DNA of 25,890 nucleotides from Pseudomonadota bacterium (GTDB taxonomy: Bacteria; Pseudomonadota; Alphaproteobacteria; Rhodospirillales; Magnetospirillaceae). Each line of letters begins with the position of its first letter. Positions within the stretch are counted from its first letter, which is position 1. Position numbers and translations under genes: made by a program. Of the stretch, positions 15,998 through 23,064 are shown piece after piece. The notes below the pieces were generated by a model. The model made no database searches, was not told where the DNA came from, and saw nothing but the letters and a program-made list of their open reading frames with translations. The DNA lies in NCBI GenBank assembly GCA_023426365.1, contig JAFAAW010000081.1, positions 1-25,890 on the forward strand. The letters run 5' to 3'.

Positions 15998-17304
15998 TGC
16001 CGCATCGCACCCAAGCCGGGCTGGTCGCCTATATCAACGCCCGCCTGCTCGACCCCGCCACCGGACTGGATTCCAGGGGCGCGCTGCTGACCAACGGCGA
16101 GGTGATCGCCGATGTGGGACCCGGCCTGTTCCAGGGCGGCGTGCCCGACGGCATCGCCGTGGTGGATTGCCAGGGCCTGTGCCTGGCCCCCGGTCTGGTG
16201 GACATGCGCGTCCAGGTGCGCGAGCCGGGCGAGGAGCACAAGGAAACCCTGAAATCCGCCGCCGAGGCGGCGGTGGCCGGCGGCGTCACCTCCATGGTGT
16301 GCCTGCCCAACACCGACCCCGTCATCGACGAGGTCGCCACGGTGGAATTCGTCGCCCGCCGCGCGCGCAAGAACGGGCTGGCCAAGATCTATCCCTATGC
16401 CGCCGCCACCAAGCGCCTGGAAGGCAAGGAACTGTCCGAGATGGGCTTCCTGCTGGAGGCCGGCGCGCTGGCCTTCACCGACGGCACCAGGGCCATCAGC
16501 AACGCCCAGGTCATGCGGCGCGCCCTGTCCTATGCCTCGACCTTCGGCGGCCTGATCATCCAGCACCCCGAGGAGCCGTCCCTGGCCACCGGCGTGATGA
16601 ACGGCGGCGAACTGGCCACGCGCATGGGTCTGTCGGGCATTCCCGAACAGGCCGAGGTGATCATGCTGGAGCGCGACATCCGGCTGGTGGAGATGACCGG
16701 CGGCCGCTATCACGCCTCGCATGTCAGCACGGCGGAAGGGCTGGCCGCCATCGCGCGCGCCAAGGCCAAGGGGCTGGCGGTGACCTGCGACACGGCGCCG
16801 CCCTATTTCGCGCTGAACGAGCTGGCGGTGGGCGACTACCGCACCTTCGCCAAGCTGTCGCCGCCCTTGCGGTCGGAGGCCAATCGCCTGGCGGTGGTTC
16901 AGGCGCTCAAGGACGGCGTGATCGACGCCGTCGCCTCGGACCATGCGCCCCAGGATGCGGAATCCAAGCGCCAGCCCTTCGCCCTGGCCGATTTCGGCGG
17001 CGTCGGCCTGGAAACCCTGCTGCCGGTGACGCTGGAACTGGTGCATAACGGCCATCTGTCGCTGCTGCAGGCGCTGCGGCTGGTCACCTCGGCCCCGGCC
17101 GACGTGCTGGGCCTCAAGGCCGGCCGCCTCAAGGTCGGCGCCGCCGCCGATCTGGTGATGTTCGCCCCCGACCGCGCCTGGGTGGTCGATCCCGCGCAGT
17201 TCCGCTCCAAGTCCAAGAATTCGCCGTTCGACGGCCGCCCGGTCCAGGGCATGGTCATGCGCACCGTGGTGGACGGTCGCACGGTGTTCGAAAAGCATGC
17301 TTGA
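15997..17304 (+). CDS. pyrC: Dihydroorotase homologue, probably non-catalytic (PyrC')
   Basis: This is a 435-residue amidohydrolase-fold protein of the type I dihydroorotase group. The diagnostic metal motif DxHxHxREPG reads DMRVQVREPG at 69-78, so both histidines are lost (R71, Q73). The usual PHHL region is altered to PPYF (268-271). Other ligands remain: H190, H239/H242, and D315 in ASDHAP. Loss of HxH argues against dihydroorotase activity. In Pseudomonas such inactive PyrC' proteins overlap pyrB and are needed to assemble its transcarbamoylase. The one-base overlap with pyrB and eight-base overlap with plsY show an operon. A separate active pyrC would be expected elsewhere in the genome. 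The role here is inference from family and context. Confidence 0.9.
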
Positions 17305-17890
17305 CCTGGCGCTCGCCGCCGTGGGCGGCTATCTGCTCGGCTCCATCCCGTTCGGTCTGGTGCTGACCCGCATGGCGGGGCTGGGGGATATCCGCCAGAT
17401 CGGGTCGGGCAATATCGGCGCCACCAACGTGCTGCGCACCGGGCGCAAGGGCTTGGCGCTCGCCACCCTGCTGCTGGACGGCGGCAAGGGGGCCATCGCC
17501 GTCGGTCTGGCCTGGGCGCTGCTGGGCGGCCATGCCACCCTGGTGGCCGGCTTCGCCGCCGTGCTCGGCCACAACTTTCCGGTCTGGCTGGGCTTCAAGG
17601 GCGGCAAGGGCGTGGCCACCACGCTGGGCACCCTGATCGCCGCCGCGTGGCCGGTGGGATTGGCCGCCTGCGGCACCTGGCTGGTGGTGGCGGCGCTGTT
17701 TCGCATCTCGTCGCTGTCGGCGCTGGTGGCGCTGGCCGCCGCGCCGGTCTATGCCTGGTTCCTGGTGGGGCCGGAAACCGCCGCCATGGCCGCCGGTCTG
17801 GCGGCGCTGGGCTTCGTGCGGCATCAGGCCAACATCCTGCGCCTGATCAAGGGGCAGGAACCCCGCATCGGCGCCAAGAAGAAATCCTGA
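17297..17890 (+). CDS. plsY: Glycerol-3-phosphate acyltransferase PlsY
   Basis: The 197-residue integral membrane enzyme uses acyl-phosphate to acylate glycerol-3-phosphate, the first step of phospholipid synthesis. Conserved motifs are GSGNIGATNVLR (about 36-47), DGGKG (61-65), GHNFPVWLGFKGGKGVAT (about 91-108) and HQANI near 177. About five hydrophobic segments match the family. The ATG at 17297 overlaps the pyrC' end by eight bases, so coupling is likely. In many alphaproteobacteria dprA and topA follow plsY directly; here they lie upstream of pyrB instead. Confidence 0.95.
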   Translation: MLDLALAAVGGYLLGSIPFGLVLTRMAGLGDIRQIGSGNIGATNVLRTGRKGLALATLLLDGGKGAIAVGLAWALLGGHATLVAGFAAVLGHNFPVWLGFKGGKGVATTLGTLIAAAWPVGLAACGTWLVVAALFRISSLSALVALAAAPVYAWFLVGPETAAMAAGLAALGFVRHQANILRLIKGQEPRIGAKKKS

Positions 17891-17919
17891 CGGCCTATCC
17901 ATTTTTGTCACTGGCCGTC
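17889..17919. repeat. Hairpin at the plsY stop codon
   Basis: GACGGCC (17889-17895) pairs with GGCCGTC (17913-17919) across a 17-nt loop that contains ATTTTTG. It overlaps the plsY stop. A T tract does not follow the stem, so a terminator role is uncertain. Confidence 0.35.
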
Positions 17920-17974
17920 CGATGGCCGGAACACTACCTATTCGTCAGGGAACTGACGTAAAGGACCCCGTTGC

Positions 17975-18247
17975 ATGCTGAAACTGGCGATACCCACAGG
18001 CGCCGCCTTGCTGGTGACCGCGATGGCCGCCACCAACCCGGACGAAACCGCCCACGCCCGGGCCTTGGTCGATCACGCCAAGCGCAATTGCTGGGACAGC
18101 AGCCTTGCCCGCGAGATGTGCGGCGGCATGGCCTCGCTGGCAAGTCTGGCGCTGTCCTATGACGACCATCTGCTTTATTCCACTGCCCGTGTGGGCAGTG
18201 TGGACACGGTCGGCGTGCTGGGCCGCGTGATGGTGGTCAGCGAGTAG
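17975..18247 (+). CDS. Small exported protein, DUF4359-like
   Basis: The 90-residue protein has a hydrophobic N-terminus (LKLAIPTGAALLVTAMAA) that is a signal peptide or anchor. The rest carries two cysteines (C39, C49) that could form a disulfide. The C-terminal DDHLLYSTARV and TVGVLGRVMVV pattern resembles the end of DUF4359 proteins as I remember them; this link is tentative. AAGGA at 17961-17965 supports the ATG at 17975. The gene converges on the MFS transporter gene, and their last 11 bases overlap. Function is unknown. Confidence 0.7.
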   Translation: MLKLAIPTGAALLVTAMAATNPDETAHARALVDHAKRNCWDSSLAREMCGGMASLASLALSYDDHLLYSTARVGSVDTVGVLGRVMVVSE

Positions 18248-19409
18248 CCAGACGCGGCGCCCCGCGCCGCGCCCACGCCGCCCCCGCCAGCAGCAGCGGC
18301 GCCCCCAGCAGAACCACGCCCGACGCCATCAGCAGCGCCGGTCCCCAGCCTCCGGTGGCGGCCAGATGGGCGGCCAGCACCGGGCCGATGATCTGGCCGA
18401 TGCCGAACACCGCGGTCAGCAGGCCCATGACGCGGGCGGCGCCGGCGGGATTGATGACGCGGCCGAACGCCAGGCTCATGCCGACGATGCCCAGGAAGGT
18501 GCCGCCATACATGACCGCGCCGGCCAGCACGGCGGCCGGGTGGCCCGACAGCGCCGGCAGGGCCACGCCCACCGCCTGGACCACGTGGCCGGCCACCAGC
18601 ACGCGCAAGTGGCCGTGGCGCTCGGCCAGGAACGACCACGCCGCCGCCGACGGCAGCGCCGCCAGTCCGACCAGCACCCACGACAGATTGGCATAGCCGC
18701 CCAGGCCGGGGGTTTCGCGCACCACCGCCACCAGGAAGGTGCCGGTGACGATATAGCCCAGGCCCTCGCAGAAATAGGCGGCGGCCAGCAGGGCGATGGG
18801 AAAGCGGGACTGGGGCGGGGCGGCGGCGGCGGCGGCGCCGTTGCGGGGATGGGCGGCGGCCAGGATGGGCCATGCCGCCAGCGTGCCGGCCAGCCCCAGG
18901 GCGGCGGTGACCAGCCAGGCGACGTCGGACCCCAGGGCGTTGACCGTCCAGCCCACCACCAGCCCGGCCAGGATGATGCCCAGGCCGACGCCGCCGAAAT
19001 GCAGGCCGCTCCAGCGGGCATGGCCGGCGGCGGTCAGCATGGGGATCACCAGGGCCGAGGCCAGCACGAAAATCCACGCCGAGGCGATGCCCGCCACCAG
19101 CCGCAGCCCGTTCCACACCAGCGGCGAGGCGGTGGCCGGCATCAGCGCCAGCGTCGCCAGCAGCAGCACGAAACCCAATGACAGCAGGTGGTGGCGGGTG
19201 GCGTCGGTGCGCACGGCGCCGGCCCACAGCGCGCCGATCAGATAGCCGACGTTGTTGCTGGCGGCCAGCCAGCCGCTGCCCTGGGCATCGAAGCCGTATT
19301 CCGCCTGCATCACCGGCAGGATGGGGGTATAGGCGAACCGGCCCAGCCCCAGCGCCACCGCACAGGCCAGCATGCCCCCCACCAAGATCCGCCCGCTATG
19401 CGACGCCAT
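18237..19409 (-). CDS. MFS transporter, YbfB/YjiJ-like
   Basis: The 390-residue protein has about twelve hydrophobic segments. It starts GGMLACAVALGLGRFAYTPILPVMQ, close to the YbfB/YjiJ family of major facilitators, with GWLAASNNVGYLIGALWAG next. A central Ala/Pro-rich loop (about 195-206) separates the two six-helix halves. GGGAGG just before the ATG at 19409 sets the start. A longer frame runs into the lysR gene and is rejected. It is divergent from the LysR regulator, the usual arrangement for a LysR-controlled transporter. The substrate is unknown; the deaminase next to lysR hints at a base or related compound, but that is inference. Confidence 0.88.
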   Translation of the reverse strand: MASHSGRILVGGMLACAVALGLGRFAYTPILPVMQAEYGFDAQGSGWLAASNNVGYLIGALWAGAVRTDATRHHLLSLGFVLLLATLALMPATASPLVWNGLRLVAGIASAWIFVLASALVIPMLTAAGHARWSGLHFGGVGLGIILAGLVVGWTVNALGSDVAWLVTAALGLAGTLAAWPILAAAHPRNGAAAAAAPPQSRFPIALLAAAYFCEGLGYIVTGTFLVAVVRETPGLGGYANLSWVLVGLAALPSAAAWSFLAERHGHLRVLVAGHVVQAVGVALPALSGHPAAVLAGAVMYGGTFLGIVGMSLAFGRVINPAGAARVMGLLTAVFGIGQIIGPVLAAHLAATGGWGPALLMASGVVLLGAPLLLAGAAWARRGAPRLATR

Positions 19410-19451
19410 GATGCCTCCCGTTTGGTATTTTTCCCCAAAATGGCGTGCGCC

Positions 19452-19483
19452 TTGTTTCTGTTCCAGCGAATAATTATGCTTTA
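19452..19483 (+). promoter_or_regulatory. lysR promoter and possible LysR box
   Basis: TTGTTT (19452-19457), a 17-bp spacer and TATGCT (19475-19480) form a plausible lysR promoter. A T-N11-A element with TAA and TTA ends (19471-19483) and the palindrome ATAATTAT (19470-19477) overlap it. This would allow autoregulation and control of the divergent transporter gene. The motif is weak by itself. Confidence 0.35.
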
Positions 19484-19509
19484 AGCGTTCGGTATAGGAG
19501 AACGCAGCC

Positions 19510-20382
19510 ATGGATACCGCCGCGCTCAGGCTGTTTCGCGCCGTGGCCCGCACCGGATCGGTGGGGGCGGCGGCGGCCGAGGTCCACTCGGTCCCCTCCA
19601 ACGTCTCGGCGCGCGTGCGCAAGCTCGAGGACGAGCTGGGCGCCCGGCTGTTCCTGCGCGAACCGCGCGGCATGCGCCTGACGCCCGAGGGGGAACTGCT
19701 GCTGGATTATGCCGAGCGCATCCTGGCACTGACCCAGGAAGCGCGCGACGCCGTGCGCGAGGCGGTGGGCGAGGGCGGCACCCTGCGGCTGGGGTCCATG
19801 GAGACCACCGCCGCCGTCCGCCTTCCCCCGGTGCTGAGCGCGTTCCACCACAGCCACCCCAAGGTCACGCTGTCGCTGTCCACCGGCACCACCGACGAGC
19901 AGTTGCAGGCGGTGCTGGCGCGGCGTGTGGATCTGGCCTTTTTGGGCGGTCCGGTGCGCGACGAACGGGTGCTCGGCGGTCCCGTCTTCGTCGAGGAACT
20001 GGTGCTGGCGGTGCCCGCCGGCATCGCGTCGGAGGAGGAGGCCAACACGCGGGCCATGCTGGTGTTCCGCGCCGGCTGCGCCTATCGCCCGCGCACCGAG
20101 GCATGGCTGCGGGCGCGCGGCGAGCGCCCGGTGCGGGTGATGGAATTCGGCACGCTGGACGGCCTGCTGGGCTGCATCGCCGCCGGCATGGGCGTCAGCC
20201 TGCTGCCGCGCGCGGTGGTCGAGCGCCCGCAGCACAGGGGCCAGATCGAGGCGCTGAGCATCACGGACGGGCAGGTGGAAACCTGGATGATCCAGCACCG
20301 CGACGCGGTGGACACCGCCGCCATGCGGGCGTTCAAGGCGCTGCTGGCCGAAATGTCGGCGCCCGCCCTGGCGGCGCAATAG
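19510..20382 (+). CDS. LysR-family transcriptional regulator
   Basis: The 290-residue regulator has the LysR winged helix at 1-62 (LRLFRAVARTGSVGAAAAEVHSVPSNVSARVRKLEDELG split over the helix-turn-helix). The periplasmic-binding-like effector domain starts near 90 (GTLRLGSMETTAAVRLPPVL). DLLGCIAAGMGVSLLPRAVV lies near the end of the effector domain, as usual. AGGAG at 19496-19500 supports the ATG at 19510. It is divergent from the MFS gene and followed after 9 bp by the deaminase, so it likely controls both. The effector cannot be read from sequence. Confidence 0.93.
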   Translation: MDTAALRLFRAVARTGSVGAAAAEVHSVPSNVSARVRKLEDELGARLFLREPRGMRLTPEGELLLDYAERILALTQEARDAVREAVGEGGTLRLGSMETTAAVRLPPVLSAFHHSHPKVTLSLSTGTTDEQLQAVLARRVDLAFLGGPVRDERVLGGPVFVEELVLAVPAGIASEEEANTRAMLVFRAGCAYRPRTEAWLRARGERPVRVMEFGTLDGLLGCIAAGMGVSLLPRAVVERPQHRGQIEALSITDGQVETWMIQHRDAVDTAAMRAFKALLAEMSAPALAAQ

Positions 20383-20391
20383 GAGAAGCCG

Positions 20392-20841
20392 ATGAATGAC
20401 GCGGATTTCATGCACCTGGCCTATGAACAGGCGCTGGAAAGCTATCGCCAGGGCGGCCTGCCCATCGGCGCGGTGATGGTCGAGAACGGCGCGGTGGTCG
20501 CCGCCGGGCACAACCGCCGCGTCCAGGACGGCGACCCGGTGGCCCATGGCGAGATGGATTGCATCCGCAAGGCCGGGCGACGGCCGCGCTATGACCGCGT
20601 CACCCTCTACACCACCCTCAGCCCTTGCATGATGTGCGCGGGCACCATCGTGCAGTTCGGCATCCGCCGGGTGGTGGTGGGCGAAGAGCGCAACTTCGCC
20701 GGCAACGCCGATTTCCTGCGCTCGCGCGGGGTCGAGGTGGTGATGCTGGACTCGGCCGAATGCATCGACCTGATGGCCCGCTTCATCCGCGAACGCCCGG
20801 AACTCTGGGACGAGGACATCGCGGGCAAGGACGGGGAGTAG
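20392..20841 (+). CDS. Cytosine-deaminase-like zinc deaminase
   Basis: The 149-residue zinc deaminase has HGE at 52-54 (His52 ligand, Glu54 proton shuttle) and PCMMC at 78-82 (Cys79, Cys82 ligands). The detail fits yeast-type cytosine deaminase better than TadA: GGLPIGAVMV, LYTTLSPCMMCAG, the NFAGN loop, RGVEVVMLD, and the end FIRERPELWDEDI. That C-terminal segment is a hallmark of the yeast FCY1 group as I recall it. The likely reaction is cytosine to uracil plus ammonia, or a similar base. GGAGA before the ATG sets the start, 9 bp after lysR. A substrate other than cytosine remains possible. Confidence 0.88.
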   Translation: MNDADFMHLAYEQALESYRQGGLPIGAVMVENGAVVAAGHNRRVQDGDPVAHGEMDCIRKAGRRPRYDRVTLYTTLSPCMMCAGTIVQFGIRRVVVGEERNFAGNADFLRSRGVEVVMLDSAECIDLMARFIRERPELWDEDIAGKDGE

Positions 20842-20880
20842 ACCATCGCGCGTCAAATTTGACGCACGCTGGTCTCGTTT
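20841..20880 (+). terminator. Terminator with a perfect palindromic core, after the deaminase gene
   Basis: A 34-bp imperfect palindrome (20841-20874, 15 of 17 pairs) has the perfect core GCGTCAAATTTGACGC (20850-20865). It is followed by TCGTTTT. It begins at the last base of the deaminase stop codon. The shape and T tail fit a terminator. The perfect core could also be a protein-binding site. Confidence 0.6.
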
Positions 20881-20889
20881 TATGTTTGC

Positions 20890-20939
20890 CCCTCGCCGGG
20901 CGCGGCCTCCGGCCGCTTGGCCGCTCGCTCAATGCGAGC
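20890..20939 (+). repeat. Two-hairpin dispersed repeat, copy B
   Basis: The same lead CCCTCGCCGGGC as copy A precedes hairpin 1 (20902-20916, GCGGCC-TCC-GGCCGC), the spacer TTGGCC, and hairpin 2 (20923-20939, GCTCGC-TCAAT-GCGAGC). Compared with copy A one pair in stem 1 and three pairs in stem 2 are changed on both sides so that pairing is kept. Confidence 0.75.
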
Positions 20940-20959
20940 AGGAGCGGCACGCCTCATAT

Positions 20960-21014
20960 TTAAGGCACGCCGCCTTAATGGCGGCAGATCGCGACGGTGC
21001 GCCAGATGTGGCGC
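20960..21014. repeat. Further hairpins downstream of repeat copy B
   Basis: TTAAGGC (20960-20966) can pair with GCCTTAA (20972-20978). As an alternative, GCCGCC-TTAAT-GGCGGC (20969-20985) forms a stem with the same size and a similar loop to hairpin 2 of the repeat. GCGCCA-GATG-TGGCGC (20999-21014) forms another. No coding frame is supported here. Confidence 0.6.
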
Positions 21015-21031
21015 TCGCCGCTCTAAGCAAG

Positions 21032-21060
21032 AAAAAGCCCCCGTCCGGGCGGACGGGGGC
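21032..21060 (-). terminator. Rho-independent terminator of the di-haem cytochrome gene
   Basis: A 10-bp GC stem (GCCCCCGTCC 21037-21046 with its complement 21051-21060) has a GGGC loop. On the minus strand it is followed by TTTTTC. It lies 18 bp after the stop codon. Confidence 0.88.
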
Positions 21061-21078
21061 CAAGGTGGGGTGGGTGCT

Positions 21079-22848
21079 TCAGCCCTTGGGCGGGGTCGGC
21101 CCCCAATATTGCTTCTTCTCCCAGCACGGATAGCGGTGGTCGCCGGCGTATTCCTCGGCCTTGCGGGTGATCGGCTTGGGGTCTTCCGCCAGCACCTTCA
21201 GGTATTCGATGATCGCCAGCCGTTCCTCGGGCTTGAGGGCGCGGCCGATCACGCCGGGGCGCTGGGCGTCGGCGAATTCGTGGCCCTTGTTGGAATTGCC
21301 GATCACTGCGGTGTCGAAGCGGGTGCCGCCGGGGAATTCGGTGGACACGTAGCCCAGGTGGACGGGGTCGTATTCGCGGTTGGCGACCCAGAACACGCTG
21401 GGACGCTCGGCCACCGGCGACAGCAGATCATAGATGCTGGGGACCGAGCCGTTGTGCAGGAAGGGCGGGTTCGCCCAGATGCCGTCCAGCGGGCGGGCCT
21501 TGTAGCCGCAGGTGCCGCGCACCTCGTTGGGCCAGCCGTAGCCGTCGTATTCCGCCCACTTTTCCTGGGGCACCGGCTTGGCGCCGTGCTTGTATTGGAA
21601 GTCCTTGATCTGCTCGGTCACCACATACAGCCCTTCGCCGGCGGTGATGGGCTTCTTGATGCCCAGGCTGGTGGCGTCGTAGGTGCGTTCCAGGAAATTG
21701 GCGAGCAAGGTGGCGTCGGTGCCCACCTCCTTCACGTCCACCACGGGAACCTGCAGGAAGGTGACCCCCGGCCAGTCCTTGCGGGCGAACGGACGCGGCG
21801 CGTGGCAGCCGGCGCACATCTCCTCGTATAGCGGCTTGCCCTTGGTATAGGCCAGCACGGTGTCCACCGCCGGCAATTGCTTGGGCCACACCGGCGCCTT
21901 CAGCTTGCGCAGGTTCTCTTCGGTGGCGTGCAGGTCGTGCACGGGGATCGACGACGCCCACAGCGCCGGCGCGGCCGGCGGCATGCCGGCGGCGCTGACG
22001 AAATTGGTCTGCGCCTTGACGCCCAGCGCCTCGCCCACGTTGCGGATCATGGGCTGGCGGACCGAGCCGTTGTACTGCACCCAGTCGTAGAAGGGCGCGT
22101 CCCAGATGTGGGGCAGACGCACCGGCGCGGTGCCGGGCTTCTTGTTGGCCTGGTATTGCAGGTCGTCGCCCAACAGGGTGTTGGCGATGCGTTGCAGGGC
22201 GTCCAGGCGCCCGAACCCTTCCTCGACCGGATAGATGCGGTGCAGGGCCTCGTAGCCGCCCTGGTTCAGCGCCTTGTCGGCGGCGATGTCGAAGGCGTGC
22301 TTGAGCTGGTTCCTGGTCTGCGGCCCATAGTTCTCGCCCAGCACGCGGCGGGCGAAGCGCTCGAACTTCTCGTCCTCGGCGGCGGTCACCATCACCGACT
22401 TGCCGACGGTCGAGATGAACAGCGCCGAATTCTGCAGGCCGCCGCCGCCGTCGATGCGGATGCCGACGCCCTTGTAGTTCACCTGGCCGGTATGGCAGGC
22501 GGCGCAGCCCATGCCCAGCGTCTCGACCCCGCCCAGTGGGAATGGGGTGAAGCCCACCGGGAATTGTCCCTCGGGCACGTCGTCCACCAGGAAGCCGAAG
22601 CGCGAAAGATAGCTGCGGTCGGAAATCAACTGGGTGCCGTTCGGCTCCTCCAGCGCCTTGAACCACGCCACCGGCATCAGCACGGTGCCCTGCTGGCGCC
22701 AATAGAAGGCGTCGCGGGTCTGCTTGTCCCAGCCGGGGCTGGCATAGACCACGCTGCCCACCTTCTGCTCGGGCGGCAGGGTGGGATTGCAGGCGGCAAG
22801 CGCCATGGCAAGAGCCGCCGCCAAGGCGGCGCCGAGATGTCGTTTCAT
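21079..22848 (-). CDS. Di-haem cytochrome c lipoprotein, RoxA/MauG-like
   Basis: The 589-residue protein begins with a lipoprotein signal; the lipobox LAAC ends at Cys20. Two haem c motifs are present: CAACH at 115-119 and CAGCH at 345-349. Between them LDALQRIAN (215-223) and HIWDAPFYDWVQYNGS (247-262), then RNVGEALG (269-276), resemble the conserved core of rubber-oxygenase RoxA and related di-haem peroxidase-like proteins. The length is near that of RoxA and much longer than classical cytochrome c peroxidase. It would be anchored in the outer membrane or periplasmic membrane face. The ATG at 22848 follows AGAGGGGGGAAC. The substrate is unknown; the family includes dioxygenases and peroxidases. 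Confidence 0.88.
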   Translation of the reverse strand: MKRHLGAALAAALAMALAACNPTLPPEQKVGSVVYASPGWDKQTRDAFYWRQQGTVLMPVAWFKALEEPNGTQLISDRSYLSRFGFLVDDVPEGQFPVGFTPFPLGGVETLGMGCAACHTGQVNYKGVGIRIDGGGGLQNSALFISTVGKSVMVTAAEDEKFERFARRVLGENYGPQTRNQLKHAFDIAADKALNQGGYEALHRIYPVEEGFGRLDALQRIANTLLGDDLQYQANKKPGTAPVRLPHIWDAPFYDWVQYNGSVRQPMIRNVGEALGVKAQTNFVSAAGMPPAAPALWASSIPVHDLHATEENLRKLKAPVWPKQLPAVDTVLAYTKGKPLYEEMCAGCHAPRPFARKDWPGVTFLQVPVVDVKEVGTDATLLANFLERTYDATSLGIKKPITAGEGLYVVTEQIKDFQYKHGAKPVPQEKWAEYDGYGWPNEVRGTCGYKARPLDGIWANPPFLHNGSVPSIYDLLSPVAERPSVFWVANREYDPVHLGYVSTEFPGGTRFDTAVIGNSNKGHEFADAQRPGVIGRALKPEERLAIIEYLKVLAEDPKPITRKAEEYAGDHRYPCWEKKQYWGPTPPKG

Positions 22849-23064
22849 GTTCCCCCCTCTGATGGTGCGGCCGCACATGCCCTCGGCGCGCGGCGCAATC
22901 GTAATTCATACAACTTAAAAGGTAAATCGGGCGATGGCCCGATGTCCGCCGGGCGAGCGGCTGGCAAGCCGCATTCGCGCATGACAGCCCAGCCCGCGCA
23001 TGCGCTGGCCTTGTGCGCTATTCGGGCTTACCCTTGGGGGAACTCCTTTGGACGGAGGTTCCTG
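22849..23064. promoter_or_regulatory. Divergent control region between cytochrome and HD-GYP genes
   Basis: This 216-bp interval has no gene. It holds a short AT-rich patch (22906-22926) and a 6-bp hairpin TCGGGC-GATG-GCCCGA (22927-22942). I find no FNR box or clear sigma70 promoter. Confidence 0.3.

Noticed and set aside
17905..17940. TTGTCA with TACCTA as a promoter for the small exported protein gene
   Set aside because: The spacer is about 24 bp, too long for a sigma70 promoter.
19410..19673. N-terminal extension of the MFS transporter
   Set aside because: It would overlap the lysR coding start in reverse, and a strong GGGAGG precedes the ATG at 19409.
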